Both the position numbers and the translations under genes were made by a program. From contig CAWEWR010000009.1 in assembly GCA_963812675.1 (NCBI GenBank), forward strand, positions 1-64,000: a DNA stretch of 64,000 nt. Direction: 5' to 3'. Under the pieces are notes generated by a model. That model saw only the letters and a program-made list of their open reading frames with translations. It did no database searches and had not been told where the DNA came from. Source of the DNA: AP-15 sp963812675 (GTDB lineage Bacteria > Pseudomonadota > Alphaproteobacteria > ATCC43930 > CGMCC-115725). Position 1 is the first letter of the stretch. The number at the start of each line of letters is the position of its first letter. This document shows positions 46,588 to 55,812 of the stretch, in pieces.

Positions 46588-47602
46588 GGTGGTGATGGCC
46601 GATGACGGGATCGCCTTTGACGGGGCGAGCGCGGAGCGGGGGCCGCTCGGCGGGGCGGAGACGGCGTTTGCGGCGCTCGCCGAAGCCTTGGCGCGGCGCG
46701 GCCACCGGGTCGCGGTGCGCAATCGCTGCCGGGCCGCGCGCTGGTACAACGGTGTGCACTGGGCGCCGCTCACGGACGGAACTCCGCCGACCTGCGATCT
46801 CTACATCGGTAGCCGCGGCCACCGCGTCATCGGTCTTGTTCGAAAGGCCGGGCGCCGGCTGTTCTGGCTGCACAATCCTGCAGGTTATCTGAAAAAGCCA
46901 CGCAATCTGTGGCGGCTCGCCCGGTACCGCCCGATCCTGATTACGACGGGAGCCTACCATGCGACCACGGTGCCGGACTGGCTGCCCTGCGGCGGGCGCG
47001 AGACCATACCCTATGGCGTGCTCGACCGCTTCCGCGCGGCCGCGCCGCGCGAGGCGCCGCCGCCGCGGGCAATTTTTACCTCGAACCCGCTGCGGGGGCT
47101 CGACTGGCTGCTCGACCTCTGGGTTGCGCGAATCGCGCCGGCGGTGCCTCAGGCGGAGCTGCACATCTATGCCGGAGAGACGGTCTACGGCTCGACCCGA
47201 GCGCCGCGGATTGAGGCGGTTCTGGCGCGGGCCGGCAGCCTCGCCGCTCACGGGATACGCCGGTTCGCGCCGATCGGCCGCGCACAATTGGCGGCCGCGC
47301 TGTCCGGCGCCAGGGTCATGCTCTATCGCGGCGATCCCGGGGAGACGTTCTGCCTCGCGCTTGCCGAGGCGCAGGCAATGGGGGTGCCGGCGATCGTGCA
47401 GCCCCTGGGCTCGGCCCCCGAACGGATCATCGACGGTACCACGGGTCGGGTTGCCGAGGATGACGACGCATTTGCGATGGCGGCGATCGCGGCGCTGCGC
47501 GACGACGCCTTGTGGCGGCAGTGGCACCTCGCCGCTCTCGCCACTCAGAGCGGATCGAGCTGGGATGCCGTCGCGGGCAGGTTCGAAGCGCTGATGAAAT
47601 GA
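46580..47602 (+). CDS. Glycosyltransferase (GT1/GT4-like)
   Basis: About 340 residues. GPLGGAETAFAALAEALARRGHRV is the acceptor-side GT-B loop. IPYGVLDRF and RGDPGETFCLALAEAQAMGVPAIVQPLGS are the C-domain nucleotide-sugar signature (E-x7-E). Several starts compete: ATGs at 46577, 46580 and 46595; the last has GAGGTGG directly upstream. It overlaps the GT2 stop. It probably extends an LPS or other surface glycan. Confidence 0.82.
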   Translation: MAEVVMADDGIAFDGASAERGPLGGAETAFAALAEALARRGHRVAVRNRCRAARWYNGVHWAPLTDGTPPTCDLYIGSRGHRVIGLVRKAGRRLFWLHNPAGYLKKPRNLWRLARYRPILITTGAYHATTVPDWLPCGGRETIPYGVLDRFRAAAPREAPPPRAIFTSNPLRGLDWLLDLWVARIAPAVPQAELHIYAGETVYGSTRAPRIEAVLARAGSLAAHGIRRFAPIGRAQLAAALSGARVMLYRGDPGETFCLALAEAQAMGVPAIVQPLGSAPERIIDGTTGRVAEDDDAFAMAAIAALRDDALWRQWHLAALATQSGSSWDAVAGRFEALMK

Positions 47603-48651
47603 CCCGGCGGGTGCTGCAGGCGATCGCCGGTGCGGCGCATGGCGGAGCGGAGACCTTTTTTACTCGGCTCGCCATGGCGCTGCAGCGCGCCGGGGAGCCG
47701 CAACGGGTGCTGATCCGCCGCAACTCGAGGCGAGCGAAGGACCTGCGCGCCGCCGGTGTCGCAGTCGGCGAACTCGCCTTCGGCGGCATCTTCGACCTGG
47801 CGACGCGCGTCGCCTTCGAGCGCGAGATCGCCGCCTGGCGCCCCGATATCGTTCTGACCTGGATGAGCCGCGCCACGCGGCTGTGCCCGCGCGGCGACTT
47901 TGTGCATGTCGCCCGCCTCGGCGGTTATTACGATCTGAAATATTATCGCCGCTGCGATCATCTGATCGGAAACACCCACGCCATTGTCGATTATGCGATT
48001 GCCAAGGGCTGGCCGCGCGAACGGATCGTTTACCTGCCTAATTTTGTTCCCGATTCGTCCATGGCAGACCGCATCCCGGCCTGTGGGTGGGCGCCACTGG
48101 CGTTGGCCCTCGGCCGGCTTCACCCGAACAAGGGGTTCGAGCTGTTGCTCGAGGCTCTCGCCGCGACCCGGGAGGTCACCCTCTGGATTGCTGGGGACGG
48201 CCCGCTGCGGCCACGCCTCGAACGCCTCGCCACCCAGCTGGGGATCATCGGCCGGGTCCGCTTCCTCGGCTGGCGCGAGGACGTGCCGCGCTTGTTGGCG
48301 GCTGCCGATCTTCTCGTCTGTCCGTCCCTGCACGAGCCGCTCGGCAATGTCGTGATCGAAGCCTGGTCCGCCGGATTGCCCGTCGTCGCCACGGCAAGCG
48401 ACGGGCCGGCCGCTCTGATCGATGATGGCGAAAGTGGCATCCTGGTGCCGCTCCCCGGAAGTCGCGGCGGCGGCCCGCAAGCGCTCGCCGATGCGATCGA
48501 GCGGGTTTGCGCGGATCCCACGCTGCGTGCGAGACTGGGACAAGCGGGGCGCCGGGCCTACGAAGCCGAGTTCACCGAGCCGATCGTCGTCGCCGGTTAC
48601 CGCAGTTTCTTCGATCAAGTGACACACCGATGTGCGGGATCGCCGGGCTGA
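47599..48651 (+). CDS. Glycosyltransferase family 4
   Basis: 350 residues. VLQAIAGAAHGGAETFFTRLAMALQ opens the GT-B fold, and ALALGRLHPNKGFELLLEAL, LWIAGDGPLRPRLE, RVRFLGWREDVPRLLAAADLLVCPS and HEPLGNVVIEAWSAGLPVVAT are classic GT4 motifs. It starts with ATGA overlap on the previous gene and overlaps asnB by 22 bases. Confidence 0.87.
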   Translation: MTRRVLQAIAGAAHGGAETFFTRLAMALQRAGEPQRVLIRRNSRRAKDLRAAGVAVGELAFGGIFDLATRVAFEREIAAWRPDIVLTWMSRATRLCPRGDFVHVARLGGYYDLKYYRRCDHLIGNTHAIVDYAIAKGWPRERIVYLPNFVPDSSMADRIPACGWAPLALALGRLHPNKGFELLLEALAATREVTLWIAGDGPLRPRLERLATQLGIIGRVRFLGWREDVPRLLAAADLLVCPSLHEPLGNVVIEAWSAGLPVVATASDGPAALIDDGESGILVPLPGSRGGGPQALADAIERVCADPTLRARLGQAGRRAYEAEFTEPIVVAGYRSFFDQVTHRCAGSPG

Positions 48652-50408
48652 TGACATATGACGGCGCGGCCCCGCCGCCGGCGCCGCTGCGTGCCATGGG
48701 AGAGGCGCTGCGCCACCGGGGTCCGGATGGGGATGGCCGATACCGATCGGCCGACGTCGGGATGGTCCAGACCCGGCTCGCCATCATCGATCTTGCGACC
48801 GGCGACCAACCTCTCTACGAACCCAGTGGCGCGGCGCTGATCGCCAATGGCGAGATCTACAACTACCTCGAACTGCGCTCCGATCTCGGCAGCGCCCGCT
48901 CGGCGGCTTTGTCGACGCAGTCGGATTGCGAGCTGCCGCTGCATCTGTATCGGCTATACGGGCTCGACTTCACCGCGCATCTGCGGGGCATGTACGCAAT
49001 TGCGCTGCACGACCCGTCAGCCGGCCATCTGATCCTCGCCCGCGATCCGTTCGGCATCAAGCCCCTCTATTACGCCGAAACGCCGCGCGCCTTCGCTTTC
49101 GCCTCGGAGCCGGGCGCCTTGATCGAGGCCGGAATCGTCGCCCCGCAGCTCGTTCGGCCGGCACGCAACGAGCTGGTGCAGATGCAGTTTACCACAGGCC
49201 GCGAGACGATCTTCGCCGGGATCAATCGGGTGCTCCCGGGAGAGATGGTGGTGGTACGCCGGGGGCGCATCGTCGAGCGCCGGCAGAACGCGGCGCTGCC
49301 CGACGGCGGGCCGTTGCAGCTCGGCGAGGCAGAGGCGATTGCCCGGTTGGATGCGGCTCTTTTGGAAAGCGTCCGTCTGCACCAGCGCTCGGACGTACCG
49401 TTCGGTGTATTTCTCTCGGGCGGCATCGATTCGACGGCGGTGCTCATGATGATGGCGCGGCTCGCCGAGCGCCCGGTCAAAGCGTTCACCGTCGGATTTG
49501 CCAGGAGCGAGGTCGCGGACGAGCGTCCAGCCGCGCGCGCCGCCGCTGCTTCGGTCGGGGCGGAGCACATCGAACTCGTGTTTGATGAAGCTGATTTCTG
49601 GAAGCTGCTGCCCGAGGTCGTCTCGGCGGTCGACGACCCGACCGCCGATTATGCGATCCTACCGACCTGGGCTTTGGCTCGCGCGGCGCGTGAAACCGGC
49701 CTCAAGGTGATTCTTACCGGCGAGGGCGGCGACGAGCTTTTCGCCGGTTATGGACGTTATCGCAACGCGATGCGCCCATGGTGGGCAGGAGGGCGGGCGC
49801 CGCGGGCGCGCGGCGTGCTCGACGGGCTCGGGATATTGCGAAGCGAGATCGCCGGCTGGCGCGACGGCATCGCTGCTGCCGAGATCCGCAATGGCGACCG
49901 CCGGCGAACTCCGTTGCAGGTCGCGCAAGCGGTCGACTGCGCCGATTGGCTGCCGAACGATCTGCTGATCAAGCTAGATCGCTGCCTGATGGCGCACGGT
50001 ACCGAAGGCCGTACGCCCTACCTCGATACCGAGCTGGCGGCGCTTATTTTTCGCTTGCCGGACGAACTCAAGGTAAGGCGCGGGTTCGGCAAATGGCTGT
50101 TGCGCCGCTGGCTCGCCGATCGGCTGCCCGACATGCAGCCCTTCAGCCGCAAGCGCGGCTTCACGGTTCCGGTGGCGCAGTGGATCGCGCGTCGAGGCGC
50201 CGACCTCGGGCCCCTCGTCGCTCGCTCGAGCGCGGTGCGCGAAATCTGCCGCCCCGATGCGGTGGAAGGCTTGTTCGCCGCGCCCGCCGGCAGGCGGACG
50301 GCCCGCGCCGCCTGGAACCTGCTCTTCTACGCCCTCTGGCATCGCCGACACATCGAGCGCGCCCCATTGCCGCAGGACACGACGGCCGCACTGGCCGATT
50401 GCGCCTGA
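48630..50408 (+). CDS. asnB: Asparagine synthase (glutamine-hydrolysing)
   Basis: 592 residues. Cys2 in MCGIAG is the glutaminase nucleophile. RLAIIDLATGDQPL and NGEIYNYLELR complete the amidotransferase domain, and FLSGGIDSTAVLMMM near residue 260 is the ATP-pyrophosphatase loop of the synthetase domain. As the last gene of a glycosyltransferase operon it may amidate a sugar or glycan component instead of making free asparagine; that is inference from position. Confidence 0.88.
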   Translation: MCGIAGLMTYDGAAPPPAPLRAMGEALRHRGPDGDGRYRSADVGMVQTRLAIIDLATGDQPLYEPSGAALIANGEIYNYLELRSDLGSARSAALSTQSDCELPLHLYRLYGLDFTAHLRGMYAIALHDPSAGHLILARDPFGIKPLYYAETPRAFAFASEPGALIEAGIVAPQLVRPARNELVQMQFTTGRETIFAGINRVLPGEMVVVRRGRIVERRQNAALPDGGPLQLGEAEAIARLDAALLESVRLHQRSDVPFGVFLSGGIDSTAVLMMMARLAERPVKAFTVGFARSEVADERPAARAAAASVGAEHIELVFDEADFWKLLPEVVSAVDDPTADYAILPTWALARAARETGLKVILTGEGGDELFAGYGRYRNAMRPWWAGGRAPRARGVLDGLGILRSEIAGWRDGIAAAEIRNGDRRRTPLQVAQAVDCADWLPNDLLIKLDRCLMAHGTEGRTPYLDTELAALIFRLPDELKVRRGFGKWLLRRWLADRLPDMQPFSRKRGFTVPVAQWIARRGADLGPLVARSSAVREICRPDAVEGLFAAPAGRRTARAAWNLLFYALWHRRHIERAPLPQDTTAALADCA

Positions 50409-50412
50409 CCGC

Positions 50413-51666
50413 TCAGAACAGAACGCCGGCTTCGAACAGGAAGCGCGTCTGCGTCGTATTGCCGAAGGTCGGGCCGAGCGCGAAGCCCGGCGTCGTGTTG
50501 TTGGTTCCAACATGGGAGAACTCGGCGCGCGCGAAGTAGATCTTGTATTGGTAGGTCGGAGTCAGAGTGATCGACCACGCGCTGCTGCCGGGACCATAAA
50601 TCAGGCTGGGTGCGCCGTTCGCCAGACTGCCCGTGCTCGAGATATACTCGAACCGAAGCGGCACACTGAAGCCCGGCAACGGCGACTCGTCGGGGAAAGA
50701 ATAATTCACCAGTATCGCCCCGCCATAGGTCGATGCCGAGGAACGGGTGTTGATCGGCGGCGACGAGTTCCCTGGCACGTTTGTGTACTGAAAGTACGGG
50801 GTGATTGTCCATGGCGCAGAGTTGTAGGTATAGATAACGTTCAGGATCGTTTCGTTGTTCTGAAACAAAGGGGTCGCGGTTGTCAAATTGAACGGCGTCG
50901 TAGTAGTCACTTTAGTGCTATGCGCATAGTTGCCGCCGGCAGCGATAGTGAAGCTGTTCTCTTTGTTGAGTGTGTAGGCGAGGGACCCCGTGAGCCAAGT
51001 AAACTGATTCGAATAAAAGCCATCATTCCATGAAAAAGAGAAGGCGATGGGGTCTGCGGTATAGTTCAGCTGGGCGCCGCGGCTGATGGCAGGTTCCTGG
51101 TTCCACAAGAGGCCGCGCTCGATGTTCATGTTTTGAAAGGTGAACGTATACTCAGCCCCGATCAGGGTCGGCAGCTTGCCGCCCTGGATTGAGAAGGTGT
51201 CGTTTGGCGCGAGCTTCAAGTTCGCAAGCGGTAACGCGGAGAAGAAATCGCCGGTGGCCTTCGGGGTGTTGAAATAAGGAGCGCCGAGCGCTGGTATCGT
51301 ATAGGCTCCAGCCTGTACGTAGTATTGCAAAAATCCGTCGGTCTTTTGAAAGATGAACTGGCCGTTGGACAGACTTCCCCACGAGTTCTGGTCTCCGGGA
51401 AACCGGTTGTTCTGCCATAGCCCGAGACCGCTGACGATCCCGGTCAGATAGACCGGGCCGAGCGGTCCGGCGTCGAAACTAATCGGATTGGGGTTTCCCG
51501 CGAGAGGGCCGGTCAGAGGCGGTGTCGTCAGCGCCGTCGGGGCCGCTGGCTTTTCTTCTGCCGCGGGCTGCTCGGCGCTCTCCTCGGCCCAAGCTGAACC
51601 AATACCGCCGAGCAACACTGAAACCAAGGCGATACTCACGACGAAGCTGTTGTTGATATTCTTCAT
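50413..51666 (-). CDS. Outer-membrane beta-barrel porin-like protein
   Basis: 417 residues. The signal peptide (FVVSIALVSVLLGGIGSAWA) is followed by an Ala/Pro/Glu-rich linker and a region of alternating aromatic/polar strands ending in FEAGVLF with a C-terminal Phe, as expected for BAM-inserted barrels. It resembles the OmpL-like beta-barrel porin-2 group (pattern GLGLWQNNRF, QAGAYTIPALG). It probably forms a diffusion channel. The ATG at 51666 precedes the signal peptide; its gene ends four bases from the asnB stop. Confidence 0.8.
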   Translation of the reverse strand: MKNINNSFVVSIALVSVLLGGIGSAWAEESAEQPAAEEKPAAPTALTTPPLTGPLAGNPNPISFDAGPLGPVYLTGIVSGLGLWQNNRFPGDQNSWGSLSNGQFIFQKTDGFLQYYVQAGAYTIPALGAPYFNTPKATGDFFSALPLANLKLAPNDTFSIQGGKLPTLIGAEYTFTFQNMNIERGLLWNQEPAISRGAQLNYTADPIAFSFSWNDGFYSNQFTWLTGSLAYTLNKENSFTIAAGGNYAHSTKVTTTTPFNLTTATPLFQNNETILNVIYTYNSAPWTITPYFQYTNVPGNSSPPINTRSSASTYGGAILVNYSFPDESPLPGFSVPLRFEYISSTGSLANGAPSLIYGPGSSAWSITLTPTYQYKIYFARAEFSHVGTNNTTPGFALGPTFGNTTQTRFLFEAGVLF

Positions 51667-52081
51667 ATCTAGGCCTTTCGAATCCTTAACTTCGCGCTGG
51701 TCAGACGACCTCACCCTGCGGTTCTCCTATCGAGCCGTTGCCATCCCTTCCCCCCGCTGGCTTACGGCTAGCAAGCGCCATACCATCTCCCGGATGGCGC
51801 CTCGGATCGCGTGGTAAACCGCTTAGTTGTGCAGCGACCGGCCAATTCCCGTATTTCCCCCGATCGCCGCGTGAGGTCAATGTTCGTTCGCCGCCTTCGC
51901 AATATTGACCAATTTCTAGGCAGCCCAGGGTATTTCGGGCGCAGAAATCGACACAAATACCCGGTCGGAGAGCCCGCTACCCGTTCGCTTGAGCCAATAA
52001 ATCGCGAATCGGATTGCAGCCAGCGAAATGGTGCCGAGTCGGGGATCGGCTGTTTACGACGACCTGCCTTCGGCGCGCGCG
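51667..52081. other. Intergenic region upstream of the porin gene
   Basis: About 415 bases without a supportable gene. It should hold the porin promoter (minus strand). It ends at the RTX terminator. Confidence 0.4.
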
Positions 52082-52110
52082 AAAAAACGAGCGCCGCAAT
52101 GCGGCGCTCG
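52082..52110 (-). terminator. Rho-independent terminator of the RTX gene
   Basis: On the minus strand CGAGCGCCGC, ATT loop, GCGGCGCTCG form a perfect 10-bp stem followed by TTTTTT. It lies 41 bases after the RTX stop and is the clearest intrinsic terminator in the window. Confidence 0.85.
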
Positions 52111-52150
52111 AGTTCTGTGATCCGCCCGCAGGGGGCAGTATCGGCTGCGA

Positions 52151-53458
52151 TCAGTGGAAGAACGTGTGGTCGATATGAGTGATCCCAACCAGGGTCATCG
52201 TCGAGCCGTCGGGCAGAGTGATCGTCGTGCTGCCGCCGCTGACGTTTGCCGTTGCCACGACATGGTCCACAGTGGCCGCATCCTGGCCCGCGAAATTGAT
52301 CGCGTCGCCGTGCGCCTGATTGAACCCGACGACAGTATCGTGTCCTTTCTCGCCGCTATCCTGGATCAGGGTGCCGCCGCTGCCGGCGTTAATCAGATTG
52401 TGCCCGCCGCCGCCGTCGATCGTGTCGGCTCCGCTTCCACCAAAGACCGTGTTGTGACCAGCGCCGAGATAGATCTGATCCGTGCCGGCGCCACCATGGA
52501 TCAAGGCTCCCCCGTCGCCGCCATAGATTGTATCCGGGCCTGCGCCGCCGTTGATCGTGTCGTGGCCGCCCCCGCCAAAGATCAGATCCGGGCCGCTGCC
52601 GCCGGTGATCAGATCGCCGCCTTGGCCGGCAAAGATCGTATCGGGGCCGCTGCCGCCGGTGATCGTGTCCTTGCCCTCGCCGCCAAAGATCAGGTCCGGG
52701 CCGACGCCGCCGGTGATCAGATCGCCGCCCTGGCCGGCAAAGATCGTATCGGGGCCGCTGCCGCCGGTGATCGTGTCCTTGCCCTCGCCGCCATAGATCA
52801 AATCGGGGCCAGCGCCGCCGGTAATGATATCCTGCCCGTCCCCGCCATAGATCGTATCGGGCCCCGCACCGCCGGTGATCGTGTCCTTGCCCTCGCCGCC
52901 ATAAATCAAATCGGGGCCGGCGCCGCCGGTAATGACATCCCGCCCCTCTCCGCCGTAGATCGTATCGGGGCCGCTGCCGCCCAGGATCGTATCGCGGCCA
53001 TCGCCGCCGAAGATAACGTCGGCACCGATGCCGCCGAAAATGAGATCATTCCCGACGCCGCCAAAGATCGTGTCAGGCCCGGCGCCCCCCTGGATCGTGT
53101 CGGGACCGCTGCCGCCAAAAATGAGATCCGGACCTGCGCCGCCGATGATCAAACTCGCGGCATTGCCGCCATAGATGGTATCGTGACCGGCGCCGCCGAT
53201 GACCGTCGGGTCTCCGACCATCTGCAAGGACCAGTCGCCATACGCCATATCGATCGTCTTGCCGTCGTCGGACAGCACGGCCACGCCCTGGTACCCCTGC
53301 GGTAAGCCAGACGGGACGACGCCGCCAGTAATGACCTCGAGGTTGAATTCACCGAGGATAGGCGGCGGGAGATGGCTCCCGTCCGCTGTCATGACGACGT
53401 TGACTTGTTGCCCCCCCTGGGCAAAGGCATTGTATTGGCCGCCTGGAATAGATGCCAT
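52151..53458 (-). CDS. RTX-type calcium-binding repeat protein
   Basis: 435 residues. A 110-residue N-terminal part (VNVVMTADGSHLPPPILGEFNLEVI) precedes roughly 30 glycine-rich nonapeptides of the GGxGxDxIx type (many as GGAGPDLIYGGEGKDTI), which bind Ca2+ in a beta-roll. A short C-terminal domain ends GSTMTLVGITHIDHTFFH. There is no signal peptide, so type I secretion with a C-terminal signal is expected; no ABC/MFP exporter is nearby. The ATG at 53458 (MASIPGGQYN) has GAGGG upstream. The large share of GPD instead of GND/GXD repeats is unusual. Confidence 0.87.
   Translation of the reverse strand: MASIPGGQYNAFAQGGQQVNVVMTADGSHLPPPILGEFNLEVITGGVVPSGLPQGYQGVAVLSDDGKTIDMAYGDWSLQMVGDPTVIGGAGHDTIYGGNAASLIIGGAGPDLIFGGSGPDTIQGGAGPDTIFGGVGNDLIFGGIGADVIFGGDGRDTILGGSGPDTIYGGEGRDVITGGAGPDLIYGGEGKDTITGGAGPDTIYGGDGQDIITGGAGPDLIYGGEGKDTITGGSGPDTIFAGQGGDLITGGVGPDLIFGGEGKDTITGGSGPDTIFAGQGGDLITGGSGPDLIFGGGGHDTINGGAGPDTIYGGDGGALIHGGAGTDQIYLGAGHNTVFGGSGADTIDGGGGHNLINAGSGGTLIQDSGEKGHDTVVGFNQAHGDAINFAGQDAATVDHVVATANVSGGSTTITLPDGSTMTLVGITHIDHTFFH
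52551..52980. repeat. 108-bp higher-order repeats in the RTX gene
   Basis: Near-identical blocks recur at a 108-base spacing (for example AAAGATCGTATCGGGG at 52631 and 52739; GTAATGAYAT at 52821 and 52929). Each unit encodes 36 residues, four RTX nonapeptides, so the array grew by duplication of four-repeat blocks. Confidence 0.8.
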
Positions 53459-53770
53459 AATTGATTCCCTCAGAAGCTGCCGCCGTATTGTCGCAAACCA
53501 CTTATCGACGAATTCGATACCAACAAAACACGGTTCGCGGGTTACGTCGATGCTTTTCTGTTCCAATTTGATTCGGTTGTGCGGCGATTTTGTCGACGTA
53601 TGCTTAGAACATTGAATGAGAATCTGTATCTAATGAGAGAATAAAGCGGGAATGCGCAGCCTTGCTGGTGTCGGACCAGGGGTTTCTGCACCCATGCGCA
53701 GCGTAGCCCTATCGATACGAGAACAGGCGGGGTAGGTTGTCGAATGGCGGTGCGAGCAAGGAGGAATTTG
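53459..53770. other. 312-bp divergent region (RTX / oxidoreductase)
   Basis: It contains the promoters of the RTX gene and of the molybdopterin oxidoreductase gene. It is AT-richer around 53560-53650, as expected for a promoter, but I could not fix -35/-10 boxes. No gene supported. Confidence 0.4.
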
Positions 53771-55810
53771 ATGGCCATCGAGGAACGCGCCAGCGTCTGC
53801 ACTTTTGATTGCCCCGATGCCTGCAGTCTGCGCATCAGCGTCGCCAATGACCGTATTGTAAAAGTGCACGGGTCTGATGCGGCGCCCTATACGGCCGGGG
53901 TCATCTGCAACAAGGTGGCTCGGGAGATGACCGAGTTCGTGCATGGACCGGGGCGCCTGCTGCATCCGCTGTGCCGCCTCGGGCCGAAAGGCTCGGACCA
54001 ATTCGAGCGGATCTCGTGGGACACGGCGCTCGACGAAATCTACAAGCGGGTCAACGAGATCGTCGACCGCTGGGGTCCGCAGGCGGTGATGCCATTGAAC
54101 TATGCCGGCCCGCACGGCTTGCTGGCCGGAGACAGCATGTCGTCGCGGTTTTTCAATCGGCTGGGCGCCACGCAGCTCTATCGGCGCGCCCTGTGCGGCG
54201 GCGTGCGCAGCGAAGCGTGGTCGGGGACTTACGGCGCCGTCCCCGGATGCCCGCCCGAATTTGCCGAAGCCGCCAAGCTCAATGTCGTCTGGGGCAACAA
54301 CGCGACGGTCACCAACCTTCATCTCGTCCGGTGCATCCGCAAGTCAAAGCGTGCCGGCGGCAGGCTAGTCGTGGTCGACCCGCTGCGCACCAAGATCGCC
54401 GAGCAGGCGGATCTGCATCTGCAACTCCTGCCGGGCACCGATATTTTGCTGGCTTGGTCTTTGGCCGCAGAACTCGAGCGCTCAGGCGCTCTGGATACGG
54501 CGTTCATTGCCGCTCACGTATTGGGAGCCGAGGATTTCATGGCTCGGGCCCGCCAATGGCCGGCGGCGCGAGCGGCTGCGGTCTGTGGGGTCAGGGAGAA
54601 CGAGATCCTGACCCTCGCGCGCTGGCTCGCCGAGATCGAGCCGTTGGTGCTTGCGCCGGGCAATGGCCTCGAACGCGGCCGCAACGGCGGCAGCGCAGTC
54701 CGCGCGGCCATCGCGTTGCCGGCGCTGCTCGGAAAGCTGGGCCGGGGTAACGGCATCGTGCTCGGTGCGAGCAACGCTTTTCCCAAGACCCCGGACCGGC
54801 TGCAGCGGCCCGATCTGATACCAGACGGCACCCGTACCCTCAACATCAACGATATCGGCCGCCATCTCGCCGAGGGCGACGTCGACCCGCCGCTGCGCGC
54901 GTTGTTCATTTACAACCACAATCCGATCGTCGTGCACCCCGACCAGAACCGGATGCGCCGCGGCCTCGCCCGTCCGGATGTGTTTGCCGTCGGCATTGAG
55001 CTGACGATGACCGAAAGCATGCGGTACTGCGATGTGGTGCTGCCTGCGGCCACCCATTTCGAGTATGCCGATCTCTATCCTTCTTATGGTCATCATTGGT
55101 TGCAGCGCACCGAACCCGTCATCCCGCCGCCGGGCGAGGCGCTGCCGAACACCGAGATCTTCCGCCGGCTCGCCGCGCGCTTCGGCTTTGATGAGCCGTG
55201 CTTCAAGGCGACGGATGAGGAATTGATGGACGATGCCGTCGATATCGCAGATCGCCGGCTGTTCGGAATGAGACCGAGCGAGATACCGATAGACCGGGCG
55301 GTGCAGATGACGGGACCGGATGGCGCGCCAATGGTCCTGTGCGACAACATCCTCCCCGCCACGCCGTCGGGGAAAATCGAACTGAAGTCGGAGACATTGG
55401 CCGAGCGGTGGGGATCGGCGGCATTGCTGCCGGATTGGCGGGAGCGAGAGACATCGCACCCGCTAATGCTGATTTCGCCGGCCTCGGACAAGCGCATTTC
55501 CTCCACTCTCGGCGGCCTCGGCGCTTCGCATCAGGCGCCGCCACTCTTGATGAACCCTGAGGATGCGAGCAAGCGAGACCTCCGTCACGGCATTGAGGTG
55601 TGCTTATGGAACGAGCGCGGCGAGGTCATCTTGCCGCTCATCGTGACTGCTGATGTGCCGCCGGGTGTCGTTGCCAGTGAGAAGGGGGCGTGGCTAGCGA
55701 CGAGCCGCACTGGGCAGACGATTTCGGCTCTGGTCTCGTCGGATCTCAAGGCCGATCTCGCCGAAGGCGCCTGCTTCAACGATACCCAGGTCGAGGTCAG
55801 CCGCGTTTGA
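53771..55810 (+). CDS. Molybdopterin-dependent oxidoreductase (DMSO reductase family)
   Basis: 679 residues. Cys10, Cys14, Cys18 and Cys46 (CTFDCPDAC...VICNK) form the N-terminal 4Fe-4S site, followed by the bis-MGD catalytic domains (WDTALDEIYKRV, NAFPKTPDR, DVVLPAATHFEYAD) and the MGD-binding C-domain (LISPASDKRISSTLGG). There is no Tat signal, so it is cytoplasmic. The substrate is unknown; formate-dehydrogenase-like and other family members are possible. AGGAGG eight bases before the ATG at 53771 fixes the start. acetate kinase follows after two bases. Confidence 0.87.
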   Translation: MAIEERASVCTFDCPDACSLRISVANDRIVKVHGSDAAPYTAGVICNKVAREMTEFVHGPGRLLHPLCRLGPKGSDQFERISWDTALDEIYKRVNEIVDRWGPQAVMPLNYAGPHGLLAGDSMSSRFFNRLGATQLYRRALCGGVRSEAWSGTYGAVPGCPPEFAEAAKLNVVWGNNATVTNLHLVRCIRKSKRAGGRLVVVDPLRTKIAEQADLHLQLLPGTDILLAWSLAAELERSGALDTAFIAAHVLGAEDFMARARQWPAARAAAVCGVRENEILTLARWLAEIEPLVLAPGNGLERGRNGGSAVRAAIALPALLGKLGRGNGIVLGASNAFPKTPDRLQRPDLIPDGTRTLNINDIGRHLAEGDVDPPLRALFIYNHNPIVVHPDQNRMRRGLARPDVFAVGIELTMTESMRYCDVVLPAATHFEYADLYPSYGHHWLQRTEPVIPPPGEALPNTEIFRRLAARFGFDEPCFKATDEELMDDAVDIADRRLFGMRPSEIPIDRAVQMTGPDGAPMVLCDNILPATPSGKIELKSETLAERWGSAALLPDWRERETSHPLMLISPASDKRISSTLGGLGASHQAPPLLMNPEDASKRDLRHGIEVCLWNERGEVILPLIVTADVPPGVVASEKGAWLATSRTGQTISALVSSDLKADLAEGACFNDTQVEVSRV

Positions 55811-55812
55811 GC

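Noticed and set aside
52551..52980. Regular repeats that could be taken for a CRISPR array
   Set aside because: There are no unique spacers, and the period of 27 and 108 bases encodes RTX nonapeptides in frame.
52154..53305. 383-residue plus-strand open frame with regular repeats
   Set aside because: It mirrors the RTX repeats on the opposite strand.
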